Below the pieces are notes generated by a model. That model ran no database searches and had not been told where the DNA came from. It saw nothing but the letters and a program-made list of their open reading frames with translations. DNA of 64,000 bases from Pseudomonas tensinigenes (GTDB lineage: Bacteria > Pseudomonadota > Gammaproteobacteria > Pseudomonadales > Pseudomonadaceae), in the NCBI RefSeq assembly GCF_014268445.2, contig NZ_CP077089.1, positions 2,473,501 through 2,537,500 on the forward strand, read 5' to 3'. Of the stretch, positions 30,383-39,736 are shown in pieces. Positions within the stretch are counted from its first letter, which is position 1, and each line of letters begins with the position of its first letter. The translations under genes and the position numbers were made by a program.

Positions 30383-30829
30383 ATGTCACTGACGGTCGGT
30401 TTTTCAAATCCCGGGGCAGTCACCATCGGCGGCAAAACGGCGGCGACGATCAATGCCTTGAGCGAGGCGGAAGCGGATGCTTCAACCGAGGCGCTGGGCA
30501 CTGAGAAAGATGAGAGCAATCAGGTCAGAACCGGTGGTGCTGCGCCAGAAGACAGCAAGGCTGAAAGCGGCAGTAACCTGAGCGTTACCGTCAAGATGCT
30601 GCTCAAGCGCATGCAGGAATTGCAGAAGCAACTTCAGGAGCAGCAACAGCAACTGGCTGCGGCACAAGCTGAAACCTATCCGACGCCCGAGGCGAAATCA
30701 CAGGCGGTCATGTCCATTCAGGGGCAGATCGCGCAAACCAGCGCCGCGATGGCAGAAGTGGCGGGTGCATTGGTCAAGGAAATGTCCAAGAGTTCCACCA
30801 GCGGGAATTTGGTCAGTACCACTGCATAA
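30383..30829 (+). CDS. FlxA-like coiled-coil protein, probably in the flagellar regulon
   Basis: A 148-residue soluble protein without signal peptide. The N-terminus (MSLTVGFSNPGAVTIGGK) and disordered Ala/Ser/Glu stretch precede a Gln-rich coiled coil (about residues 68-98, KRMQELQKQLQEQQQQLAA) and an Ala-rich helix. This resembles the FlxA-like family, whose E. coli member is FliA-dependent. The sigma-28-type promoter upstream fits that. The family has no known function. Family assignment is by eye. Confidence 0.75.
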   Translation: MSLTVGFSNPGAVTIGGKTAATINALSEAEADASTEALGTEKDESNQVRTGGAAPEDSKAESGSNLSVTVKMLLKRMQELQKQLQEQQQQLAAAQAETYPTPEAKSQAVMSIQGQIAQTSAAMAEVAGALVKEMSKSSTSGNLVSTTA

Positions 30830-30922
30830 GCAGCGAAGGGGCGAGTCGGACGATTCGCCCTACAACAAATGACGATTTCTGATTGTTGACAAATGTCGGC
30901 GGGATTCGCATAGTTCGGTCTA

Positions 30923-30936
30923 CGCAAACGTTTGCG
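30923..30936. promoter_or_regulatory. LacI-type operator 1 (RbsR)
   Basis: The perfect palindrome cgcaaacgtttgcg has the central ACGT-type half-site junction typical of LacI/RbsR operators. It lies about 95 bases before rbsB, whose operon encodes a LacI-family regulator. Confidence 0.75.
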
Positions 30937-30987
30937 CGGCTCTCCCCGCATTGTATGGCCCGGAAGAGAGCGATGTAGCTTACGCCA

Positions 30988-31001
30988 GCGCAAACGTTGC
31001 T
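30988..31001. promoter_or_regulatory. LacI-type operator 2 (RbsR)
   Basis: agcgcaaacgttgct repeats the core caaacgtt of operator 1 about 65 bases downstream and 30 bases before rbsB. Two spaced sites would allow DNA looping by a LacI-type repressor. Confidence 0.65.
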
Positions 31002-31030
31002 CACAATAATCATAAGATCGGAGTGAACCC

Positions 31031-31987
31031 ATGAAGCTGCCATTCGCTGGACGTCTTCTTGCTGTCGCTATGCTGGCTGCCACAGCCGCCGCACTACCTG
31101 TCTCCTCGGCATTCGCCGAATCCGCCGAAAAACCCAAAGTCGCGCTGGTCATGAAGTCTCTGGCCAACGAATTCTTCCTGACCATGGAAGATGGCGCCAA
31201 GGCCTACCAGAAAGAACACTCCGCCGATTTCGACCTGATCTCCAACGGCATCAAGGATGAAACCGATACGGCCGGCCAGACCCGCATCGTCGAGCAAATG
31301 ATCCTCGCCAAGGTCAATGCACTGGTGATCGCGCCTTCCGATTCCAAGGCCATGGTGCCGGTGATCAAGAAAGCTGTCGATGCCGGCATCACCGTGATCA
31401 ACATCGACAACCAGCTCGATCCGGCCATCGTCAAAAGCAAAAACATCAGCGTGCCCTTCGTAGGCCCGGACAACCGCAAGGGTGCGCGTCTGGTCGGTGA
31501 ATATCTGGCCAAGCAGCTCAAGGCCGGTGACGAAGTCGGCATCATTGAAGGCGTGTCCACGACCACTAATGCCCAGCAGCGCACCGCTGGCTTCAAGGAT
31601 GCGATGGACGCTGCGCAGATCAAGATCGTTTCCCTGCAATCCGGTGATTGGGAAATCGACAAGGGCAACAAGGTTGCTGCGTCGATCCTCAGCGAATACC
31701 CGGATGTCAAAGCGCTGCTGGCCGGCAACGACAGCATGGCTGTAGGTGCTGTCTCCGCCGTGCGCGCCGCGGGCAAGGCCGGTCAGGTCCAAGTGGTTGG
31801 TTATGACAACATCAATGCCATTAAGCCCATGTTGAAGGACGGTCGCGTGTTGGCCACGGCTGACCAGTTCGCTGCCAAGCAAGCTGTGTTCGGCATCGAA
31901 ACCGCGCTGAAAATCATCAAGGGCGAGAAAGTCGACAGCGGCGCCAACGGCGTGATCGAAACACCGGTCGAGCTGGTCACCAAGTAA
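31031..31987 (+). CDS. rbsB: ribose ABC transporter, periplasmic binding protein
   Basis: A 318-residue protein with a signal peptide (to about residue 29, ending AFA). The type I periplasmic-binding fold shows VALVMKSLANEFF, the ligand-loop stretch QTRIVEQMI and LLAGNDSMAVGAVSAV. It captures ribose and delivers it to RbsC. It is the first gene of a seven-gene operon, preceded by a ggag site and two RbsR-type operators. Confidence 0.93.
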   Translation: MKLPFAGRLLAVAMLAATAAALPVSSAFAESAEKPKVALVMKSLANEFFLTMEDGAKAYQKEHSADFDLISNGIKDETDTAGQTRIVEQMILAKVNALVIAPSDSKAMVPVIKKAVDAGITVINIDNQLDPAIVKSKNISVPFVGPDNRKGARLVGEYLAKQLKAGDEVGIIEGVSTTTNAQQRTAGFKDAMDAAQIKIVSLQSGDWEIDKGNKVAASILSEYPDVKALLAGNDSMAVGAVSAVRAAGKAGQVQVVGYDNINAIKPMLKDGRVLATADQFAAKQAVFGIETALKIIKGEKVDSGANGVIETPVELVTK

Positions 31988-32044
31988 GTCTTCTGGCGAC
32001 ACAACGGCGCTCGTCCGTCCGGGCGAGCGCATGGAGAGTTTTTT

Positions 32045-33598
32045 ATGTCAGTTTCCGCCCCGAACGCTGTCCTCTCGGTCAGCGGTATCGGTAAGACCTA
32101 TGCGCAACCGGTGCTCACCGGCATCGATCTGACGCTGATGCGCGGTGAAGTACTGGCGCTGACCGGCGAGAATGGTGCCGGCAAAAGTACCCTGTCGAAG
32201 ATCATTGGCGGACTGGTCACCCCGACCACCGGCCAGATGCAATTCCACGGCAAGGACTATCGACCGGGCAGTCGCACCCAGGCTGAAGAACTGGGCGTGC
32301 GCATGGTCATGCAAGAACTCAATCTGTTGCCGACATTGTCGGTCGCGGAAAACCTGTTTCTCGACAATCTGCCAAGCAACGGCGGCTGGATCAGTCGCAA
32401 GCAACTGCGCAAAGCCGCGATCGAAGCCATGGCGCAGGTCGGTCTCGACGCGATCGATCCGGATACGCTGGTCGGCGAGTTGGGTATCGGGCATCAGCAG
32501 ATGGTCGAAATCGCCCGTAACCTGATCGGCGATTGCCATGTGCTGATCCTCGACGAACCGACCGCGATGCTCACCGCGCGAGAAGTCGAAATGCTCTTTG
32601 AGCAGATCACCCGATTGCAGGCGCGCGGCGTCTCGATCATCTACATTTCCCACCGTCTCGAAGAGCTCGCCCGTGTGGCACAGCGGATTGCCGTGCTGCG
32701 TGACGGCAATCTGGTCTGCGTCGAGCCGATGGCCAATTACAACAGCGAGCAACTGGTTACGCTGATGGTTGGTCGTGAACTGGGCGAACATATCGACATG
32801 GGCCCGCGCAAGATCGGTGCCCCGGCGCTGACTGTCACGGGTCTGACTCGCTCCGACAAAGTGCGCGATGTCTCCTTCGAAGTGCGTGCCGGCGAGATCT
32901 TCGGGATTTCCGGGCTGATCGGGGCAGGGCGCACAGAGCTGCTGCGACTGATCTTCGGTGCAGACGTTGCCGACAGCGGCAGCATTGCTCTCGGCTCGCC
33001 AGCGAAAGTCGTCAGTGTGCGCTCGCCAGTCGATGCCGTGCGCAACGGTATCGCGTTGATCACCGAGGACCGCAAGGGGGAAGGCCTGCTGCTCAGTCAG
33101 TCGATCAGCGCCAACATCGCCCTCGGCAACATGCCGGAGATTTCCAGTGGCGGTGTCGTCAACAACGGCGACGAGATCGCTCTGGCGCAGCGTCAGATCG
33201 ACGCCATGCGCATCCGCAGTTCGAGTCCGACACAATTGGTTTCGGAATTGTCCGGCGGCAACCAGCAGAAAGTCGTGATCGGCCGCTGGCTGGAGCGCGA
33301 CTGTTCGGTGCTGCTGTTCGACGAGCCGACCCGTGGCATCGACGTCGGCGCCAAGTTCGATATTTATGCCTTGCTCGGCGAACTGACGCGCCAGGGCAAA
33401 GCGCTGGTGGTGGTATCCAGTGACCTGCGTGAACTGATGCTGATCTGCGACCGCATCGGCGTGCTGTCGGCAGGGCGCTTGATCGACACCTTCGAGCGCG
33501 ATAGCTGGACCCAGGATGATTTGCTTGCCGCCGCGTTCGCCGGCTACCAAAAACGTGATGCGTTGCTCAACGAAGCGGCGCCTAGGGATCTCCCATGA
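32045..33598 (+). CDS. rbsA: ribose ABC transporter, ATP-binding protein
   Basis: A 517-residue tandem ATPase of the sugar-import type. The first half has Walker A GENGAGKSTL and Walker B VLILDEPTAML. The second half keeps a signature LSGGNQQK and Walker B LLFDEPTRGID, but has GLIGAGRTEL in place of Walker A, as is usual for this family. It energises RbsC and overlaps rbsC by four bases. Confidence 0.95.
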   Translation: MSVSAPNAVLSVSGIGKTYAQPVLTGIDLTLMRGEVLALTGENGAGKSTLSKIIGGLVTPTTGQMQFHGKDYRPGSRTQAEELGVRMVMQELNLLPTLSVAENLFLDNLPSNGGWISRKQLRKAAIEAMAQVGLDAIDPDTLVGELGIGHQQMVEIARNLIGDCHVLILDEPTAMLTAREVEMLFEQITRLQARGVSIIYISHRLEELARVAQRIAVLRDGNLVCVEPMANYNSEQLVTLMVGRELGEHIDMGPRKIGAPALTVTGLTRSDKVRDVSFEVRAGEIFGISGLIGAGRTELLRLIFGADVADSGSIALGSPAKVVSVRSPVDAVRNGIALITEDRKGEGLLLSQSISANIALGNMPEISSGGVVNNGDEIALAQRQIDAMRIRSSSPTQLVSELSGGNQQKVVIGRWLERDCSVLLFDEPTRGIDVGAKFDIYALLGELTRQGKALVVVSSDLRELMLICDRIGVLSAGRLIDTFERDSWTQDDLLAAAFAGYQKRDALLNEAAPRDLP

Positions 33599-34572
33599 AA
33601 ACTGCATCTCCTGCCGGCAAACGTAGTGGCAACTTCTATGGTCTGGGCACTTATCTGGGTCTGGCCGGTGCCTTGCTGGCGATGATTGCGCTGTTCTCGG
33701 TCTTGAGCAGCCACTTTCTGTCCTATAACACCTTCAGTACGCTGGCCAACCAGATTCCTGACCTGATGGTGCTTGCCGTCGGCATGACCTTCGTGTTGAT
33801 CATCGGCGGCATCGACCTGTCGGTGGGCTCGGTACTGGCACTGGCCGCTTCGACGGTCAGCGTCGCCATTCTCGGTTGGGGTTGGGGCGTGTTGCCGTCA
33901 GCGTTGCTCGGCATGGCCGTGGCGGCACTTGCCGGTACCGTCACCGGTTCGATCACTGTTGCGTGGCGTATTCCATCGTTCATCGTCTCCCTGGGCGTGC
34001 TGGAAATGGCTCGGGGTCTGGCGTATCAGATGACCGGATCGCGCACGGCGTACATCGGTGATTCGTTTGCCTGGCTGTCGAACCCGATCGCGTTCGGCAT
34101 CTCGCCGTCGTTCATCATTGCCTTGCTGGTGATCATCATTGCTCAAGCGGTTCTGACCCGTACCGTGTTTGGTCGCTACCTGATCGGCATCGGCACCAAC
34201 GAAGAGGCGGTGCGTCTGGCGGGGATCAATCCGAAACCCTACAAGATTCTGGTGTTCAGCCTGATGGGCCTGCTGGCCGGTATCGCCGCGCTGTTTCAGA
34301 TTTCCCGTCTGGAAGCCGCTGATCCGAATGCCGGTTCCGGTCTGGAGCTGCAAGTGATCGCCGCGGTGGTGATTGGCGGTACCAGCCTGATGGGCGGACG
34401 CGGTTCGGTGATCAGTACATTCTTTGGCGTATTGATTATCTCGGTACTGGCGGCGGGTCTGGCGCAGATCGGTGCAACCGAGCCGACCAAACGTATCATC
34501 ACGGGCGCGGTCATCGTGATCGCGGTGGTGCTCGACACTTATCGCAGTCAGCGCGCCAGTCGCCGGGGCTAA
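33595..34572 (+). CDS. rbsC: ribose ABC transporter, permease
   Basis: A 325-residue inner-membrane permease with about eight to ten hydrophobic segments and the BPD_transp_2 pattern (GGIDLSVGSVLALAAS, NEEAVRLAGI, GGTSLMGGRGS). It forms the ribose channel with RbsA and RbsB. It overlaps rbsA by four bases, and rbsR starts three bases after it. Confidence 0.95.
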   Translation: MKTASPAGKRSGNFYGLGTYLGLAGALLAMIALFSVLSSHFLSYNTFSTLANQIPDLMVLAVGMTFVLIIGGIDLSVGSVLALAASTVSVAILGWGWGVLPSALLGMAVAALAGTVTGSITVAWRIPSFIVSLGVLEMARGLAYQMTGSRTAYIGDSFAWLSNPIAFGISPSFIIALLVIIIAQAVLTRTVFGRYLIGIGTNEEAVRLAGINPKPYKILVFSLMGLLAGIAALFQISRLEAADPNAGSGLELQVIAAVVIGGTSLMGGRGSVISTFFGVLIISVLAAGLAQIGATEPTKRIITGAVIVIAVVLDTYRSQRASRRG

Positions 34573-34575
34573 GAG

Positions 34576-35595
34576 ATGGCAACGATCAAGGATGTGGCAG
34601 CCCTCGCGGGAATTTCCTACACGACGGTGTCGCATGTGGTGAACAACACCCGGCCGGTCAGTCAGGAGGTGCGGTTGAAAGTCGAGGCGGCGATCAAGAG
34701 CCTCGACTATGTGCCGAGCGCGGTGGCGCGCTCGCTGAAGGCCAAGACCACTGCAACCATCGGCCTGCTGGTGCCGAACAGTCTCAACCCGTACTTCGCG
34801 GAACTGGCGCGGGGCATCGAGGATTACTGCGAGCGTAACGGCTACTGCGTGATCCTCTGTAACTCGGACGATAATCCCGACAAGCAGCGCAGCTATTTGC
34901 GCGTATTGCTGGAGAAACGCATCGACGGTCTGATCGTTGCTTCCGCAGGTGGTGACAGCGGTCTGGCGCAAGGGCTGGCTGGCGTAAAAACGCCGATGGT
35001 CATCGTCGACCGTGGTCTGGACGGTGTCGATGCCGATCTGGTGCGCATCGATCACGAATATGGCGCCTACCTCGCCACCCGGCACTTGCTGGAATTGGGT
35101 CACCGCGACATTGCCACTATTGGCGGTCCGGCCAGTACCAGCGTGGCGCAGATGCGTCTGGCCGGATATTGCCGTGCGCTGAAAGAGGCGGGCGTTGAGG
35201 TCCGCCAGGAGCGCATGCTGGAAAGTGATTTCACCAGTACCGGCGGCTACAACGCGGCGGCGACGCTGCTTGAAAGCAATCCGCCGAGCGCGATTTTTGC
35301 CGGTAACGACATGATCGGCATCGGCGTGCTGCGCGCTGCAGCGGAGCGCAATGTTCGCGTGCCGAGCGAGCTGTCGGTGATCGGCTTCGACGATATCCAG
35401 ATGAGTCGTTACGTGTATCCGGCACTCACCACGGTAGGGCAATCGATCCTGCAACTGGGTGAGATGGCCGCCGAAGTGCTGTTGCGAAGGATTGCTACGC
35501 CGACTCTGGGCACTGATCAGCGGATCGTGACTCCGAGTATTGTCTTGCGCGAATCGACCGCACCGTTGTCCGGCGTGTTCACCGAATACCGCTGA
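34576..35595 (+). CDS. rbsR: LacI-family regulator of the ribose operon
   Basis: A 339-residue repressor. The N-terminal helix-turn-helix is IKDVAALAGISYTTVSHVVNNT (residues 3-24), followed by a hinge helix (SAVARSLK) and a sugar-binding domain like RbsB. It lies inside the operon, between the transporter and the kinase genes, and probably binds the palindromes at 30923 and 30988 and is released by ribose or its phosphate. Confidence 0.93.
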   Translation: MATIKDVAALAGISYTTVSHVVNNTRPVSQEVRLKVEAAIKSLDYVPSAVARSLKAKTTATIGLLVPNSLNPYFAELARGIEDYCERNGYCVILCNSDDNPDKQRSYLRVLLEKRIDGLIVASAGGDSGLAQGLAGVKTPMVIVDRGLDGVDADLVRIDHEYGAYLATRHLLELGHRDIATIGGPASTSVAQMRLAGYCRALKEAGVEVRQERMLESDFTSTGGYNAAATLLESNPPSAIFAGNDMIGIGVLRAAAERNVRVPSELSVIGFDDIQMSRYVYPALTTVGQSILQLGEMAAEVLLRRIATPTLGTDQRIVTPSIVLRESTAPLSGVFTEYR

Positions 35596-35619
35596 AACCG
35601 AATTGACGAGTAATGATGT

Positions 35620-36537
35620 ATGCCAGCAAATGTAGTGGTAATAGGCAGCCTGAACATGGATCTGGTGACCCGGGCGCCGCGGCTGCCGGTAGGCGGTGAA
35701 ACGCTGATCGGTCATTCCTTTGCCACGGTTTCCGGTGGCAAGGGCGCCAATCAGGCGGTGGCCGCCGCGCGTTTGGGCGCACAGGTGGCGATGGTCGGCT
35801 GCGTTGGCAATGACGACTATGGCGTGCAATTGCGTGACGCCTTGTTGGCCGAGCAGATCGATTGTCAGGCAGTGAGCACAGTCAATGACTCCAGCGGCGT
35901 GGCGCTGATCGTGGTCGATGACAACAGTCAGAACGCCATTGTCATCGTCGCCGGCGCCAACGGCGCCATGACGCCCGCGGTGATCGACCGGTTTGACGCA
36001 GTGTTGCAAGCCGCCGACGTGATTATCTGCCAGCTCGAAATTCCGGATGCCACGGTGGGACATGCGCTCAAGCGTGCGCGTGCACTGGGCAAAATCGTCA
36101 TCCTCAATCCGGCACCGGCCAGTCGTGCACTGCCGGCAGACTGGTTTGCCGCGATCGATTACCTGATCCCCAACGAGAGCGAAGCGACCGTGTTGAGCGG
36201 ATTGCCGGTGGATTCTCTGGAAACCGCAGAGCGTGCTGCCAGCAAGCTGATCGCCATGGGGGCAGGCAAAGTCATCATTACCCTCGGTGCTCAAGGTTCG
36301 CTGTTCGCTAACGGCCAGAGCTTTGAGCATTTCCCGGCGCCGAAAGTGAAGGCTGTCGACACCACCGCCGCCGGAGACACCTTTGTCGGTGGCTTTGCGG
36401 CGGCGCTGGCCAATGGCAAATCCGAGGCCGAGGCGATTCGCTACGGGCAGATTGCCGCCGCGCTTTCGGTAACCCGCGCCGGTGCACAACCGTCCATTCC
36501 AATCCAATCCGACGTACAGGCCTTTAAACCCGCATGA
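35620..36537 (+). CDS. rbsK: ribokinase
   Basis: A 305-residue PfkB-family kinase that phosphorylates ribose at O5. It has the N-terminal [15 protein letters not shown], the [15 protein letters not shown] glycine motif and the C-terminal catalytic [12 protein letters not shown] with the base Asp. It starts 24 bases after rbsR and overlaps rbsD by four bases. Confidence 0.96.
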   Translation: MPANVVVIGSLNMDLVTRAPRLPVGGETLIGHSFATVSGGKGANQAVAAARLGAQVAMVGCVGNDDYGVQLRDALLAEQIDCQAVSTVNDSSGVALIVVDDNSQNAIVIVAGANGAMTPAVIDRFDAVLQAADVIICQLEIPDATVGHALKRARALGKIVILNPAPASRALPADWFAAIDYLIPNESEATVLSGLPVDSLETAERAASKLIAMGAGKVIITLGAQGSLFANGQSFEHFPAPKVKAVDTTAAGDTFVGGFAAALANGKSEAEAIRYGQIAAALSVTRAGAQPSIPIQSDVQAFKPA

Positions 36538-36938
36538 AAAAAACTCCTCTGCTGAACGTCGCCTTGTCGCGGCTGATTGCATCTCTGGGCCATGGCGACA
36601 TGGTGGTTATCGGTGATGCCGGGCTGCCGGTGCCGCCGGGGGTCGAGCTGATTGATCTGGCGCTGACCCATGGCGTCCCGGATTTCGTCAGCACCCTGAA
36701 GGTCGTGCTCAGCGAGATGCAGGTGGAAAGCCATGCGTTGGCCAAAGAAATCTTCGACAAGCAACCGACCGCACTGACTGCGCTGGACGCGTTGAATGAA
36801 GAGGGCGCTCTGGGGCGTCGCGATCTGCTCAGTCATGAGCAATTCAAGGTGCTCAGCCGACAGGCTCGGGCGATTGTTCGTACAGGCGAATGTCAGCCGT
36901 ACTGCAACATCGTGCTGGTCGCTGGAGTCACCTTTTAA
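36534..36938 (+). CDS. rbsD: D-ribose pyranase
   Basis: A 134-residue enzyme that speeds the switch of beta-ribopyranose to furanose, the form RbsK uses. The active-site His lies in [16 protein letters not shown] (near residue 20), and the C-terminal [17 protein letters not shown] is conserved in the family. It overlaps rbsK by four bases. Length matches the family. Confidence 0.95.
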   Translation: MKKTPLLNVALSRLIASLGHGDMVVIGDAGLPVPPGVELIDLALTHGVPDFVSTLKVVLSEMQVESHALAKEIFDKQPTALTALDALNEEGALGRRDLLSHEQFKVLSRQARAIVRTGECQPYCNIVLVAGVTF

Positions 36939-36941
36939 CTT

Positions 36942-37997
36942 TTGATTCACAAGCACAAGGAATGCGCCATGCAACGCTATGCTCAGAAACTGCACCAACT
37001 GCTCCGGAGCCTGCTGCTTTTGTCCGTTATCTCTGCCACCGGCGCTCACGCGGCGGAAAAAATCGACCTGATCATTGACACTGACCCGGGTGCCGACGAT
37101 GTGGTCGCCTTGCTGTTCGCACTGGCCTCGCCGGACGAACTGAACATTCGCGCGCTGACCACCGTGGCCGGCAACGTGCGCCTCGACAAGACCTCGCGTA
37201 ATGCACGACTGGCTCGCGAGTGGGCAGGGCGCGAAGACGTACCGGTTTACGCCGGCGCGCCGAAGCCGCTGATGCGCACGCCGATCTATGCCGAGAACAT
37301 CCATGGCAAGGAAGGCCTGTCGGGTGTCACCGTGCACGAACCGAAAAAGGGCCTGGCTGAAGGCAATGCGGTCAACTATCTGATCGATACCTTGAAAAAA
37401 GCCAAGCCGCACAGCATCACCATCGCCATGCTCGGTCCACAGACCAATCTGGCGCTGGCGCTGATCCAGGAGCCTGAAATTGTTCAGGGCATCAAGGAAG
37501 TGGTGATCATGGGCGGTGCGCACTTCAACGGTGGCAACATCACTCCGGTGGCCGAATTCAACCTGTTTGCTGACCCGCAAGCGGCTGAAGTCGTGCTGAA
37601 AAGCGGCGTGAAACTGACTTACCTGCCGCTGGACGTGACGCACAAGATCCTCACCAGTGACGCGCGCCTGAAACAGATCGCTGCGCTGAACAACAACGCC
37701 AGCAAGATAGTCGGCGATATCCTCAACGAGTACATCAAAGGCGACATGGAGCACTACGGTATTCCGGGTGGCCCGGTGCATGACGCTACCGTCGTGGCTT
37801 ACTTGCTCAAGCCGGAGCTGTTCACCGGCCGTTCGGTGAATGTGGTTGTTGATAGCCGCGAAGGGCCGACTTTCGGCCAGACCATTGTTGATTGGTACGA
37901 CGGCCTGAAGGCACCCAAGAACGCCTTCTGGGTTGAAAATGGCGATGCTCAGGGTTTCTTTGACTTGCTGACCGAGCGTCTGAAACGTCTGAAGTAA
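36942..37997 (+). CDS. exported nucleoside hydrolase
   Basis: A 351-residue inosine-uridine-preferring nucleoside hydrolase. The calcium-binding motif is DTDPGADDVVALL (D37-D44) and the C-terminal GGPVHDATVVAYLL holds the active-site His. Unlike cytosolic Rih enzymes it starts with a signal peptide (to about residue 28, ending AHA). It begins three bases after rbsD, so the operon should cleave nucleosides outside the inner membrane and import the ribose. The exact nucleoside is not told by sequence. Confidence 0.92.
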   Translation: MIHKHKECAMQRYAQKLHQLLRSLLLLSVISATGAHAAEKIDLIIDTDPGADDVVALLFALASPDELNIRALTTVAGNVRLDKTSRNARLAREWAGREDVPVYAGAPKPLMRTPIYAENIHGKEGLSGVTVHEPKKGLAEGNAVNYLIDTLKKAKPHSITIAMLGPQTNLALALIQEPEIVQGIKEVVIMGGAHFNGGNITPVAEFNLFADPQAAEVVLKSGVKLTYLPLDVTHKILTSDARLKQIAALNNNASKIVGDILNEYIKGDMEHYGIPGGPVHDATVVAYLLKPELFTGRSVNVVVDSREGPTFGQTIVDWYDGLKAPKNAFWVENGDAQGFFDLLTERLKRLK

Positions 37998-38003
37998 ATC
38001 ATT

Positions 38004-38036
38004 CGCCCGCAGGTGCCAGCCTGCGGGTTTTATCCC
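38004..38036. terminator. terminator of the ribose operon
   Basis: The stem cccgcagg/cctgcggg with a tgccag loop is followed by tttt, seven bases past the hydrolase stop. It may also end the converging small gene at 38030. Confidence 0.8.
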
Positions 38037-38242
38037 TTCTCTGCGTGTTTATGCGCGACCTGTTCGGTCGCGTAGCGCTCGAAAATCTGCTTGATGAATT
38101 GCTTGGCCGCATCAGTGCCCAGCTCCTTGACCAATAGATCGATACCAATCAGCGCAAGCTCCTCGGTGGTTCCCGGGCTGTAAGAGCTGTGTCCGTCTGC
38201 CCATTTGGCATTAATGGCGGCGTCGATGCTGATGGTGGTCAT
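38030..38242 (-). CDS. hypothetical small protein
   Basis: A 70-residue soluble protein, not recognised. The N-terminus TTISIDAAINAKW and the C-terminus FIKQIFERYATEQVAHKHAEKG look helical. An ATG at 38287, after a weak aaagg, would add 15 residues. It is divergent from the gene at 38374 and converges on the ribose operon. No partner is clear. Confidence 0.55.
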   Translation of the reverse strand: MTTISIDAAINAKWADGHSSYSPGTTEELALIGIDLLVKELGTDAAKQFIKQIFERYATEQVAHKHAEKG

Positions 38243-38373
38243 GGGAGCGCTCGAGTAGTCGGAAGATCTTGGGTTTGAGTTAACCATTTTGTCGGGCCTT
38301 TGGCACTGCGACTTAGGCATGAGCGGAGCGCTATGCGACACTTGGTATTTCAAGGCTTTCCAAGGACCGCTCT

Positions 38374-38679
38374 GTGCAGATCGATTTGAACACCCCTGAC
38401 GGCCTCACGCTCGACGCTGTGCGCCAGTTGCTTGCTTCGGCCAGTGATGACGAACACACGCAGCTGCGCGTGACCAAGGGCGGTATCGCTTACATTTCTT
38501 CCGGCGTTACCGGTGGGCAGGATATCGATGGTTTGCTGTTTCGCCTGGAAACCTGGGCTAAAGGCTCGGGCTACGTGGGCAATGTCGCGGCCAGTGACGA
38601 GGTGTGGGTGATGCAGATTTTCAATGCGCTGAAGGACAACTGGCCGAATCCACCGTATGACTACATCGACGTCTACTGA
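38374..38679 (+). CDS. hypothetical protein
   Basis: A 101-residue protein with a GTG start. It has no signal peptide and no membrane segment. The sequence alternates polar beta-like and helical parts (TQLRVTKGGIAYIS, GYVGNVAASDEVWVMQIFNAL). No family was recognised. It is single and divergent from the small gene at 38030. Confidence 0.65.
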   Translation: MQIDLNTPDGLTLDAVRQLLASASDDEHTQLRVTKGGIAYISSGVTGGQDIDGLLFRLETWAKGSGYVGNVAASDEVWVMQIFNALKDNWPNPPYDYIDVY

Positions 38680-38848
38680 GCGCCGTTAATATTCAGTCAC
38701 GATTGATTGATGAAGTGACGCATGCCGCTCAGGCACACTCGGCGTTTTTCCAATCGTGGGGCAGGGTGATGGCCTTGGCTGTGAAACCAAAAGCCGGAAT
38801 GGCGGTCGCACGATCTCAGCTTAACCATTTTGAAAACAAGGAGGCTTC

Positions 38849-39163
38849 ATGCCTTTGAAGTTCGCGACACTGGGTGCACTTATGGCCGCTGCCATGTTGG
38901 CCGGTTGCAGCACGACCTCCAGCGAGTCGGCAAAGGATCCTGTGGCACCCGAAGCCGGTAGCCGCTGTGAAGCCACGGCGGCGGAATTCGCCATTGGCAA
39001 GAAAGCTTCGCCCGCATTGCTGGAGCAGGCGCGTGCCAAAGCCGGCGCGCAAAATGCCCGTTTCCTCAAGCCCGATGACATGATCACTCTGGAATACCGC
39101 TCTGATCGCCTGAATCTGAACACCGACAACAATCTGGTGATCACTCGCGTCAACTGCGGCTGA
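38849..39163 (+). CDS. I78-family peptidase inhibitor lipoprotein
   Basis: A 104-residue lipoprotein with lipobox AMLAGC (about Cys 19). The C-terminal domain (CEATAAEFAIGKKAS, ARFLKPDDMITLEYRSDRLN) matches the I78 / proteinase-inhibitor type that is common in pseudomonads. A good ribosome site (caaggagg) precedes it and a terminator follows. It probably protects the cell surface from serine proteases; this is inferred from the family. Confidence 0.82.
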   Translation: MPLKFATLGALMAAAMLAGCSTTSSESAKDPVAPEAGSRCEATAAEFAIGKKASPALLEQARAKAGAQNARFLKPDDMITLEYRSDRLNLNTDNNLVITRVNCG

Positions 39164-39188
39164 TCACACAGCGCTTTTGTTGCAGGCA

Positions 39189-39220
39189 TAAAAAACCCCG
39201 TCACATGGACGGGGTTTTTT
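39189..39220. terminator. bidirectional terminator between I78 gene and csp
   Basis: The stem aaaaaccccgtc/gacggggttttt has a short acatg loop and A and T tracts on the two sides. It sits between converging genes. Confidence 0.88.
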
Positions 39221-39235
39221 TAGTGCGCCGAGAAA

Positions 39236-39448
39236 TTACTCTGGGCGAACCTGTGCAGCTTGCATACCCTTTTGGCCTTTCTCAGCCACGAAAGAGACGG
39301 TCTGGCCTTCTTTCAGGCTTTTGAAACCGTCGGATTCGATAGCTTTGAAGTGTACGAACAGGTCGTCACCGCCACCTTGAGGAGTGATGAAGCCGAAGCC
39401 TTTTTCATCGTTGAACCACTTAACGGTGCCGGTTTGGCGATTAGACAT
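39236..39448 (-). CDS. cold-shock-domain protein
   Basis: A 70-residue Csp of the CspA/CapB type. RNP1 is KGFGFI (16-21) and RNP2 is DLFVHF (29-34). It binds single-stranded RNA and DNA. The 288 bases upstream (39449-39736) hold no gene and are AT-rich; they probably contain the long 5' leader typical of csp mRNAs. An exact csp subtype cannot be told. Confidence 0.93.
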   Translation of the reverse strand: MSNRQTGTVKWFNDEKGFGFITPQGGGDDLFVHFKAIESDGFKSLKEGQTVSFVAEKGQKGMQAAQVRPE

Positions 39449-39736
39449 GGTGTATCTCCAAGAAACATATATTTTTCAGTACTGTGCTGCTCAGGCCAAC
39501 TGGGCACACCCGGGTATCATAGTCGAAATGTTCGCTTTGGTAGCCCCCCGGACGTGCTGTTTGCCAATCAGTCGTGTTTTCTTTACTGCCTGTTTCTGCT
39601 GAAAGCCCCGGTTTACAAGGCTTTGCGCGGAACGTAAAGACAATAAAAAAACCTGTAAAACCTGCATAAATCGTCCAAAAAGGCTCAAATTCAGCCCTTT
39701 TTAGCGGCGCTGAGCCAACTCGGAAGACTTTTTTGA

